In this document: positions 1 to 6,710 of the stretch, one piece after another | Layout of the letters: every line of letters begins with the position of its first letter | Position numbering within the stretch: position 1 is the stretch's first letter | Source: Candidatus Manganitrophaceae bacterium | Lineage (GTDB): Bacteria > Nitrospirota > Nitrospiria > SBBL01 > Manganitrophaceae | Direction: 5' to 3' | Assembly: GCA_004297235.1 (NCBI GenBank) | Contig: SCUR01000418.1 | Location: 1-13,056 of the forward strand | Length of the DNA stretch: 13,056 nt | Position numbers and translations under genes: made by a program | Notes under the pieces: model-generated | Told to the model about the DNA's origin: nothing | Databases searched by the model: none | What the model saw: only the letters and a program-made list of their open reading frames with translations

Positions 1-1590
1 CATCCGGACCACCCTCTTTCCTTCGGCGTCGGTCCCCCATTCGTAGACGTTGGCGGGGCACATGTGAATCCAGGCCTCTCCCACCTCTTCGGGAACATGC
101 ACTTCGACTCGGAGGTGATTCGGCTGGTTATCGCGGCTGCTGTTGCCGCTGGCATGAACGCTGGTGAGTTTATCAAAGAGATATTTTCCGTCGGGCGGGG
201 GATACTCCCTCTTCTCGATGAAGAGCGGCTCATCGGCATCCCGCCGCGTCTTAAACCGCCACCCCGGGAAGGCGCCGCCGGTGATCGTCATCAGTCCGGC
301 GAGCAGCACCCCCGGCACAAACCCATGATCGAACGCCTGGCGCATGTTTCGGACCCGATGAAGATCCTGGACAATGAAACTCTTCCGGACCGCGGCATCA
401 TATCCCGTCAAAGCATCGGATCGGCTGAGATCCTTTCCCGATTTGAGCGCCTCGAAGATCGCCTCGGCGGCCAACATCCCGGAGGCCATCGCATAGTGGA
501 TCCCCTTGAGCCTGGGGACATTGAGGAACCCGGCCGAATCGCCGACGAGCAATCCCCCCGGCAGATGAAGGCGATCGGGGATGGAATAGTATCCCCCTTC
601 CGGAATCGTCTTGGCCCCCCAGCCGTTCTCAAGCCGGTGCCCCCCCTCCAGGATCTTCCGGAAGAAGGGGTGGGTCTTCATCAGTTGAAGAAGATCATGA
701 ACCGAGGTGCATGCGTTGCGGTAGCCGAGGCCGACGACGAGGCCGAGCGAGATCAGATTTCCTCCCATCGGGTAGAGAAAACTTCCGCCGAATTCGTTGT
801 ACTTCTTGGCGCCGCGGAGCGGCCATCCCATCGTGTGGATCACCTCCTCCGGCGGATGCGGCACTTCCCAGATCTCCTTCACGCCGAGTGAGTAGGTTTG
901 GGGGTTGGTTCGGGTGATCCCGAAGTGGGCGATCGCCGCCTGGGTCAGATGCCCCTGCGCCCCTTCGCCGAGGACCGTCGCCTTGGCCAAGATCTCGGCC
1001 CCTTCCTGAAAGTTTTCCATCGGCGCGCCGGTCCGGTCGCGCCCTTTGTCGCCGCTCTTCACCCCGCGAATCGCCCCGTTTTCGACCAACAGCTTCACAC
1101 CGGCGGTCTCGCTGAAAATCGAGACGCCGAGCGCCTCCGCCTGCTCCGCAAGCCACTTTCCGAATCGGCTGACCGAGATGACATAATTTCCATGGTTGCG
1201 CATTGTCGGAGGGAGGGGAACCTTGTACGCACTCTCGGATGAGAGAAGATAAAGCCCCTCTTTTTGGACCGGAACTTCGAGCGGGAAGCTCCCCTCTTTC
1301 AGCTCCGGGAAGAGTCGCTTTAGCGAGACCGGATTGAGGATCGCCCCGGCGAGAAGATGCGCCCCCGGATATTTTCCTTTTTCGACGATCGCGATCGGGA
1401 ACTCGCCGAGCGCCGCTTTCACATCGGGGGCCTGCTCCAGAAGTTGCGCCAGGCGGATCGCCCCGGCGAGGTTCGCCGGTCCCGCGCCGACAAAGAGGAC
1501 ACCGACTTCGATCCGGTTCTCCGGGGCGGAAGTGACCGGCGAGATGAATTCCCCCGGTTGGACGGGGGGAGGAAAACGGGATGGTTCCAT
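1..1590 (-). CDS. Electron transfer flavoprotein-ubiquinone oxidoreductase (ETF-QO), 3' end cut by window edge
   Basis: The minus strand reads open for 530 codons, from the ATG at 1590 to the window edge. ETF-QO is a membrane-associated FAD and 4Fe-4S enzyme that takes electrons from reduced electron transfer flavoprotein and passes them to quinone. The N-terminus carries a dinucleotide-binding loop (VGAGPANLAGA, about residues 34-44). Family-like blocks follow: GAILNPVSLKRLFPE, GRDRTGAPMENFQEG, LGEGAQGHLTQ, LLVGDSAGFLNVPRLKGIHYAM with its FAD-contacting GDSAGF, and SRDNQPNHL. The first cluster-ligand Cys of the C-terminal iron-sulfur domain is visible at residue 511 in CPANVYEW; the remaining ligands lie beyond the edge. 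The start is fixed by AAGGAGG four bases upstream. The family is usually 550-590 residues, so only a few dozen residues are missing. One oddity is that the third Gly of the usual GxGxxG loop is Asn. The identification is firm; the partner ETF genes are not in the window. Confidence 0.95.
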   Translation of the reverse strand, partial: MEPSRFPPPVQPGEFISPVTSAPENRIEVGVLFVGAGPANLAGAIRLAQLLEQAPDVKAALGEFPIAIVEKGKYPGAHLLAGAILNPVSLKRLFPELKEGSFPLEVPVQKEGLYLLSSESAYKVPLPPTMRNHGNYVISVSRFGKWLAEQAEALGVSIFSETAGVKLLVENGAIRGVKSGDKGRDRTGAPMENFQEGAEILAKATVLGEGAQGHLTQAAIAHFGITRTNPQTYSLGVKEIWEVPHPPEEVIHTMGWPLRGAKKYNEFGGSFLYPMGGNLISLGLVVGLGYRNACTSVHDLLQLMKTHPFFRKILEGGHRLENGWGAKTIPEGGYYSIPDRLHLPGGLLVGDSAGFLNVPRLKGIHYAMASGMLAAEAIFEALKSGKDLSRSDALTGYDAAVRKSFIVQDLHRVRNMRQAFDHGFVPGVLLAGLMTITGGAFPGWRFKTRRDADEPLFIEKREYPPPDGKYLFDKLTSVHASGNSSRDNQPNHLRVEVHVPEEVGEAWIHMCPANVYEWGTDAEGKRVVRM

Positions 1591-1594
1591 TCGC

Positions 1595-1601
1595 CCTCCT
1601 T
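1595..1601 (-). promoter_or_regulatory. Shine-Dalgarno site of the ETF-QO gene
   Basis: On the minus strand AAGGAGG is followed by GCGA and then the ATG at 1590. This is a near-perfect anti-16S match and decides the start codon. The spacing of four bases is slightly short but acceptable. Confidence 0.8.
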
Positions 1602-1622
1602 GAGATGGAATGAACACCCACT

Positions 1623-1651
1623 ATCATACCCGGCGTTGCGTCTCCGCGCAA
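1623..1651 (-). promoter_or_regulatory. Putative sigma-70-type promoter of the ETF-QO gene
   Basis: On the minus strand TTGCGC (1651-1646) and TATGAT (1628-1623) are separated by exactly 17 bases. The -10 box matches the consensus at five of six positions, the -35 box only at its TTG. Transcription would start near 1616, giving a leader of about 26 bases that contains the Shine-Dalgarno site. This rests on pattern matching only. Confidence 0.45.
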
Positions 1652-1886
1652 GTCGATCGATGGATTGCATCCCGCTCGTGCCGGGATAAACCGGTTCTAA
1701 AACGGATGAGATTGACTCCGCTCCGATCGAGCGAAAAAGAACCGACCCGATCAATTTCTGCAAGCGCCTTCATTCCTATTTTGGAAGAAGGCCGATCTTC
1801 CCCTTCCCAGAGAGCCCAAAAAGAGCTGAAGCCGGTGGTACGGAACTTGCCCTTTCATTTCTCTGAATACTCTTTTTTGATGTTGA

Positions 1887-4538
1887 ATGCACTTTTATCG
1901 TCGAATATTTTTTCTTGCGTTTCTCCCCACACTGGCGCTTCTTCTCTCCGCGTGCGGGAGCGGCGGGGGAGGGGATTCCGATCCGTCTCCGCATGGAAAT
2001 TCCCCCGGACCGATCTCGATCCAGATCAGCCCCGCAGCGCCGACCGTTCACATTCATGAGCGCATTCAATTGACGGCGGCGGTGACCGGCAGCGACAACC
2101 CCGCCGTCACCTGGAGTCTTGCGGAGGAAGGGGCCGGATCGATTGCCCCGAACGGCCTTTACACCGCGCCCGAAATTCCCGGCGTCTATCACATCATCGC
2201 CGCCAGCCAGGCCGATCCGGGCGTTCAGGAAACGATCGCGATCACCGTCCTCGATCTCCCGGCATCCCCCTCGCTTTCGATTCAAATCACCCCCGAGGCG
2301 GCTCAGATCGAACCGAACCAAAGCCTCCATCTCACCGCCGCAGTCGGCGGCGGCTCCGACCCGACCGTCGCCTGGAGGATTGAAGAAGAGGACGGCGGCA
2401 CTATCACGCCGGAAGAAGGAGGCGCCCTTTATACCGCGCCGGGCCGGGAGGGAACGTTCCATATTTTCGTCTTTTCTCCGTCCGATTCCGCGGCCCGCGC
2501 CGCGGCGACGATCACCGTGGTCGCCGCCCCCCCCGCTCCGCCGGGAACGCTCCGGGTACGGATCACACCGGAAATGATTACGATCCGAACCGGCGGACAG
2601 ATCCGTTTTCAAGCGGCCGTCACAGGAACCTCCGACGGCACGGTCTCCTGGACAGTGCAACAGGGACCGCTGGGAGGCTCCATCAACGCCGACGGGGTCT
2701 ACACCGCGCCCGACCGGCCGGGAAGCTACGACGTCATCGCCACCAGTCGGGCCGACCCGACAAAAAGCGCCCGGGCCGCCGTCACCGTGATCGCCCCGGT
2801 CACAGTGAGCCTTACCCCTCCGGCGGCGGCGCTCCAGGTCGGCCGGCAACAATCGTTCCAGGCGGCCGTCACCGGCAACGATAATCAGAATGTCGTCTGG
2901 TCGATTCAGGAAGACGGCGGCGGATCGATCACTCCCGGCAGCGGCGGGACGGCCGTCTACACCGCGCCCGAAAAAGAGGGAAGCTATCACGTGGTGGCGG
3001 CCAGCCAGACCGACCCCACCCAGAGGGCGACCGCCCTCGTCACCGTGACGGCGCTCCCGGTCATCTCGGTGGTCATTCAACCGAAAGAGGTCTCCCTTTC
3101 TTTTGGAGAGCGCCAGAGCTTCACCGCGACGGTCAGCGGCCATTCCAATCGATCGGTCGTCTGGAGCGTTCAGGAGGGGGCCGACGGCGGGGTCATTACG
3201 CAGGACGGCGACTATACCGCCCCGAACCGGGAAGGAGACTTCCACGTGGTCGCGGCCAGCGCGGCCGATCCAAGCCGAAAGGAAATTGCGACGGCCACCG
3301 TGCGGCCGTCGGTCCCGGGACGGACGGTGGAGCGGATCAGCCTCAACGCCTCCGGCGGCCAGGGCAACGACTTCAGCCGGCGGCCTTTCCTGGGGGGAGA
3401 CGGCCGCTATGTGGCGTTTGAATCGCTCGCTTCGAATTTGGTGGCGGGCGATACCAACGGCGTTCTCGATCTGTTTGTTCGAGACCGTGAGACCGGGCTC
3501 ACCCGGCGGGTCAGCGTCGACTCCTCCGGACGAGAGGGAAACGGCATCAGCTTCGGCTCGAAGATGAGCGGAGACGGCCGCTTCGTCGTGTTTGAATCGC
3601 AGGCGAGCAATCTGGTCCCCGACGACACCAATGGGTTCACCGATATCTTCCTCCACGACCTGCAAAGCGGAACCACCGAGCGGGTCAGCATCGGGACCGG
3701 CGGCGTTCAAGCCGACAGCGCCAGCGGCTACGCCTACGTCAATTGGGACGGCCGCTATGTGGTCTTCTATTCCTTTGCGGACAATCTCGTCCCCGGAGAT
3801 ACCAACGGGGCCGGAGATCTTTTCATACGCGACCGGCAGACCGGCGAAACGACCCGACTGAGCGTTCGCTCGGACGGGGCCGAGGGAAACGAAATCAGCT
3901 TTTGTCCTTCCATCAGCGACGACGGCCGCTATGTCTCGTTTATCTCCTACGCAACCAATCTGGTCCCCGGCGACACCAACGGCGCGCCCGACATCTTCGT
4001 CCACGACCGCCAGACCGGGACCACCACGCGGATCAGCGTCGACTCCAACGGCGTCGAAGGAAATCTGGCGAGCATCGACGCCAAGATCAGCGGGAACGGC
4101 CGGTTTGTCGCCTTTTACTCGGAGGCGTCGAACCTGGCGCCGGGCGACACCAATCGGGTCGGAGATCTGTTCGTTCATGATCGGGAGACACGGACGACCA
4201 CCCGCGTCAGCATCGGCTCCGACGGCACGCAGGGAAATCGGATCAGTTATGATGCCCGGATCAGCCGCGACGGCCGATACGTCGCCTTCGACTCCGATGC
4301 AACGAATCTGGCGGATGGAGACACCAACGGCAAAGGGGACATCTTCGTCCACGACCGGCAGACGGGGATCACCCGCCGGGCCAGCGCCGACCGGAACGGG
4401 GTGGGAGGAAACAACGCCAGCCATGCCAACCGGATCAGCGGCGACGGCCGCTTCATTGCTTTCGATTCCGAGGCAAGCAACCTCGTTTCGGACGACACCA
4501 ACGAAAAAACGGATGTCTTCATCGCCTCCCTTCCGTAA
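1887..4538 (+). CDS. Large lipoprotein: five Ig-like repeats plus a seven-bladed beta-propeller
   Basis: This is an 883-residue exported protein. Residues 1-23 form a lipoprotein signal (basic HFYRR, a hydrophobic run, then LLSAC with the lipidated Cys at 23) followed by a Gly/Ser linker. Residues about 43-476 are five Ig-like repeats marked by [LVD]YTAP at Tyr 92, 182, 272, 358 and 443 and by a V-x-A-[AT]-S-x-x-D strand. Residues about 479-883 are seven blades of the TolB/PD40 type. Each has (D/N)GR[YF][VI]xF, then NLxxxDTN, then DxF[VIL]xD, and the Gly of the GR motif falls every 58 residues. The opening strand (RTVERISL) matches the fourth strand of the other blades, so the ring probably closes by molecular Velcro. 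No catalytic motif is visible, so a binding or scaffold role at the outer membrane is inferred. The start follows an in-frame TGA directly, and no Shine-Dalgarno site is visible. Domain calls are strong; function is unknown. Confidence 0.9.
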   Translation: MHFYRRIFFLAFLPTLALLLSACGSGGGGDSDPSPHGNSPGPISIQISPAAPTVHIHERIQLTAAVTGSDNPAVTWSLAEEGAGSIAPNGLYTAPEIPGVYHIIAASQADPGVQETIAITVLDLPASPSLSIQITPEAAQIEPNQSLHLTAAVGGGSDPTVAWRIEEEDGGTITPEEGGALYTAPGREGTFHIFVFSPSDSAARAAATITVVAAPPAPPGTLRVRITPEMITIRTGGQIRFQAAVTGTSDGTVSWTVQQGPLGGSINADGVYTAPDRPGSYDVIATSRADPTKSARAAVTVIAPVTVSLTPPAAALQVGRQQSFQAAVTGNDNQNVVWSIQEDGGGSITPGSGGTAVYTAPEKEGSYHVVAASQTDPTQRATALVTVTALPVISVVIQPKEVSLSFGERQSFTATVSGHSNRSVVWSVQEGADGGVITQDGDYTAPNREGDFHVVAASAADPSRKEIATATVRPSVPGRTVERISLNASGGQGNDFSRRPFLGGDGRYVAFESLASNLVAGDTNGVLDLFVRDRETGLTRRVSVDSSGREGNGISFGSKMSGDGRFVVFESQASNLVPDDTNGFTDIFLHDLQSGTTERVSIGTGGVQADSASGYAYVNWDGRYVVFYSFADNLVPGDTNGAGDLFIRDRQTGETTRLSVRSDGAEGNEISFCPSISDDGRYVSFISYATNLVPGDTNGAPDIFVHDRQTGTTTRISVDSNGVEGNLASIDAKISGNGRFVAFYSEASNLAPGDTNRVGDLFVHDRETRTTTRVSIGSDGTQGNRISYDARISRDGRYVAFDSDATNLADGDTNGKGDIFVHDRQTGITRRASADRNGVGGNNASHANRISGDGRFIAFDSEASNLVSDDTNEKTDVFIASLP
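2013..3314 (+). repeat. Five tandem Ig-like coding repeats
   Basis: Five coding repeats of about 85-90 codons each. The Tyr codon of the shared YTAP motif falls at 2160, 2430, 2700, 2958 and 3213, giving periods of 270, 270, 258 and 255 bp. The first two intervals are equal and the later ones shorter. Most linkers are short and rich in Pro and Ala. Confidence 0.85.
3321..4535 (+). repeat. Seven tandem propeller-blade repeats with an exact 174-bp period
   Basis: The Gly codon of the conserved GR[YF] motif begins at 3402, 3576, 3750, 3924, 4098, 4272 and 4446. All six intervals are exactly 174 bp (58 codons). Each repeat includes the core GACGGCCG or a close variant and a GA(C/T)ACCAA segment coding for DTN. 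Lengths show no insertions or deletions, although the sequence has drifted between copies. Confidence 0.95.
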
Positions 4539-4670
4539 CCGTTCACCGATCGGGTCCGCTTTTGAGACCGATCAAGAGCGACCGCGTTCCCCTCCTCCCT
4601 TGCATCGATTTGGCAGAGTTATGCATCCGCTTGCCTTTTTTTACCTTTTATTCTTTCCGCGTAAGACCGG

Positions 4671-4789
4671 CTCCTCCCGGAATCGAGGCGGGAGGAGGCC
4701 GCAAGGCCCTCAATTTTCTTGCCCTTTAGGGGATGCTTTCCACCCCAAGCAGAACAAGGGCACTCCCCTTGCAAACTCAACGGAGGGGA
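4671..4789 (+). promoter_or_regulatory. Structured leader upstream of the beta-helix gene, class not recognised
   Basis: The 282-bp gap before the beta-helix gene contains several base-paired elements. CTCCTCCCG (4671-4679) pairs perfectly with CGGGAGGAG (4689-4697). GAGGCC (4695-4700) pairs across a GCAA tetraloop with GGCC(C)TC, and this overlaps the first hairpin. AAGGGCA (4756-4762) can pair with TGCCCTT (4720-4726). Alternatively its CAAGGG (4755-4760) can pair with CCCTTG (4766-4771). TCCCCT (4764-4769) can instead pair with AGGGGA (4784-4789), which includes a strong Shine-Dalgarno-like GGAGGGG that has no start codon at the usual distance. Mutually exclusive pairings suggest an attenuator or riboswitch-like leader, but it matches no class I know. 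The first hairpin could also simply end the upstream transcript. Confidence 0.35.
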
Positions 4790-4820
4790 ACCATATTTTT
4801 TCACGGAGCGCCAAAAAGAC

Positions 4821-6710
4821 ATGATGGGAAGAAGAGGGTTTCTTACGATTCTTTTTCTTCTCATCCCCGCGCTTTCGTCGGCGGCCACGATTGCGTCGGT
4901 CCGCTCCGGAAAGTGGTCCGATCCGGCCCTCTGGAACCCTCAGTGGGTCCCCGGAGACGGCGATGACGTGGTCATCTCCGACGGCCACACCGTCGAGATC
5001 GACCGGGACATCGGGACCCCCGGAGGGGGCCTGCGGATGCTCCGCGTCGGGACGAAGAACGGATCGACGGCCAAACTCGTCTTTGATGGGCTGACACAGC
5101 CGCGAGGGTATAAGATCATATTTGGAAGCCGGGGAAAACAAGCGGGAGAGAGCGCGTTCGGCATTCTGTTCTGGGGAGAGATCGATTTTCAGGGGACCGA
5201 GGCCCATCCGCTGACGATCGAGCCGCGGATCCAAGATGGAACCGCGTTGACCTTTCTCCACAAAGCGCCGGAGAGCACCCAAGTCCGCCTCACCCTTCGA
5301 CAGGTCGATCTCCGTTTCGTCGGGGATGAGGCGCATGCGGGGATTGAGGCCGGGGGGGCGAACCATCCGGGAGATCGATTGGTCTTCGAGGAAAATCATT
5401 TAGAGCAATCGGGGCCGCTCGATCTTTTGGATGCCGACGGAAGTGTGGCGACGATCCGCGTCAGCGGAAACACCGCGATCGATCATCGCGGCTCTTTTAT
5501 CCACTTCAAGCGGGCCCGGCAGATCACCCTTGAGAAAAATGAGATTACGGTCGCCTCCTTCCCGGTCGGAATCGAGGCCCAAGCGGTGTTCGACAGCAGA
5601 GAAGGGGGAGGAGACCATCTCCTCATTCAAGGCAATACGATCATCAGTCGGATCAACGTCGATCTCCCCTCCCCCAGCCCGTCTCCCCCGCTCTACGGGA
5701 TCTGGATCGACAACGTTTCCGACGCGGTCGTCCGACAAAATCGAATCGTTGCCGAAGGGGTCGCCTACGGGTTGAAGGAAGGCATCGCCCTTCTCGGATC
5801 GGACGGAAAGGCGCTCCGGATCTTGGTGGAAGCCAATCTGATTTCAAAGACGATACACGGCATCGGCATCCATACGGGCGTTTCAACGAATCCGGGGGTG
5901 CAGATTTCCCGCAATGTGATCTTGGATAATCGGAACGAGCATATCTTCGTCTCGGACGGTTATCAAGTCCGGATCACGAATAATCTCTTGTTCGGATGGA
6001 TCAACCCGCACCAGGCGGGCATTCTTCTGTATAACACCGACCAGGTCGAGATCATCAACAACACCCTGGTCGGCCGGCCGGCCGCCGCGGTCCATGGGAT
6101 CGCCGTCGGAAACCCCGGCGTCGGGACCTCCCGCAAGGTGAGGATCAAAAATAACATCTTGGTGAACTGGGGGGAGGCGATTCAAAACCGGGAGAGCGGG
6201 AATAGTTTTGCAGAGGTGAGCCACAATCTCTTCTCCGGCAATCTGAAGAACTACGATCTGGAGCCGATCCCCGGCGCCGGCGCGGGGGATCGGTCCGACC
6301 CTCCGGGATTCAACGACCCCGCGGTCAACGATTACCACATTCGACCGGACTCCCCGGCCGTCGACGGCGGCGACCCGACGGAGATCCCCGCCGTCGATAT
6401 CGACGGACAACCTCGCCCGGAGGGAAACGGGGTCGATATCGGGGCCGATGAGTTCTCGACCCAACCGGTTCAGATGTTGCCGCCCCCGCCCCCTTCGACC
6501 CCCTCGGTCGCCCCTTCCCCCGATTCGACAAACGGCGAAGGAGCAGTCTCGGGTGGCTTCGGATGCGGCCAAGTTCAACCCCGGTCGGACGGGCCGCGCC
6601 CCGGTCGCTCGGACGGGGGGGATCTGCTGTTGATTCTCTTTCCTTTTTTGTATTGGGTCTATCGATATTATGCTCGAAAAAATAATGCCCGGAAAACATC
6701 GTTCTCCTAA
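4821..6710 (+). CDS. Exported right-handed parallel beta-helix protein with a Cys-containing C-terminal anchor or sorting tail
   Basis: This encodes 629 residues from the ATG at 4821. GGAG lies 12 bases upstream, which is rather far. A tandem second ATG at 4824 is an alternative start. Residues 1-22 are a signal peptide (GRRGF, hydrophobic run, ALSSAA). Residues about 23-140 resemble the N-terminal module of surface proteins with SGKWSDPALW and DDVVISDGHTVEID. Residues about 140-520 carry repeated N-x-I/L-x-x-N type turns (IRVSGNTA, LLIQGNTI, VQISRNVI, VRITNNLL, VEIINNTL, VRIKNNIL), typical of PbH1 beta-helices. The helix closes with DIGADEF (539-545). A Pro-rich linker, GGFGCG (Cys 582), a short hydrophobic segment (about 601-615) and a basic tail (RYYARKNNARK) follow. 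Such helices often bind or cleave polysaccharide, but I see no assignable active site. The last 41 bp overlap the next gene. Confidence 0.85.
   Translation: MMGRRGFLTILFLLIPALSSAATIASVRSGKWSDPALWNPQWVPGDGDDVVISDGHTVEIDRDIGTPGGGLRMLRVGTKNGSTAKLVFDGLTQPRGYKIIFGSRGKQAGESAFGILFWGEIDFQGTEAHPLTIEPRIQDGTALTFLHKAPESTQVRLTLRQVDLRFVGDEAHAGIEAGGANHPGDRLVFEENHLEQSGPLDLLDADGSVATIRVSGNTAIDHRGSFIHFKRARQITLEKNEITVASFPVGIEAQAVFDSREGGGDHLLIQGNTIISRINVDLPSPSPSPPLYGIWIDNVSDAVVRQNRIVAEGVAYGLKEGIALLGSDGKALRILVEANLISKTIHGIGIHTGVSTNPGVQISRNVILDNRNEHIFVSDGYQVRITNNLLFGWINPHQAGILLYNTDQVEIINNTLVGRPAAAVHGIAVGNPGVGTSRKVRIKNNILVNWGEAIQNRESGNSFAEVSHNLFSGNLKNYDLEPIPGAGAGDRSDPPGFNDPAVNDYHIRPDSPAVDGGDPTEIPAVDIDGQPRPEGNGVDIGADEFSTQPVQMLPPPPPSTPSVAPSPDSTNGEGAVSGGFGCGQVQPRSDGPRPGRSDGGDLLLILFPFLYWVYRYYARKNNARKTSFS

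Larger units (their letters stand above)
1591..1886. other. Divergent intergenic region between ETF-QO and the propeller lipoprotein
   Basis: This 296-bp gap separates two genes that point away from each other. It holds the ETF-QO ribosome-binding site and putative promoter. It also has a 6-bp inverted repeat (ATCCCG, seven-base loop, CGGGAT) at 1669-1687, about 20 bases upstream of the -35 box and so possibly an operator. I found no convincing promoter or Shine-Dalgarno site for the plus-strand gene. The open frames that cross the gap have no recognisable product or start context. Confidence 0.6.

Noticed and set aside
1800..1886. A sigma-70 promoter for the propeller lipoprotein (TTGCCC near 1847)
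   Set aside because: No acceptable -10 box lies at 16-18 bp; TACTCT and nearby options match too poorly.
1776..4424. An 882-codon open frame on the minus strand, nearly the full mirror of the Ig/propeller lipoprotein gene
   Set aside because: Its internal repeats (ADADP, VDEDVG-like units) are just the antisense image of the sense repeats. It has no signal, known fold or ribosome-binding site. High GC in third codon positions explains the lack of stops.
3321..4538. Regular 174-bp spaced repeats as a possible CRISPR-like or satellite array
   Set aside because: The period is an exact codon multiple inside an uninterrupted reading frame and encodes propeller blades; the repeats are diverged rather than identical.
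4545..4571. Hairpin GATCGG(G)TC / GACCGATC just after the propeller gene as a terminator
   Set aside because: It has a bulge and no following T-run, so an intrinsic terminator cannot be claimed.
4719..4820. Upstream ATG at 4719 as the start of the beta-helix protein
   Set aside because: It would place 34 polar residues before an otherwise complete signal peptide and would make the hairpin leader coding. The ATG at 4821 begins the signal directly.
5883..6578. A 231-codon minus-strand frame inside the beta-helix gene
   Set aside because: It is antisense to a well-supported exported protein, has no recognisable domain, and has the Arg/Asp/Gly-rich composition typical of shadow frames in GC-rich genes.
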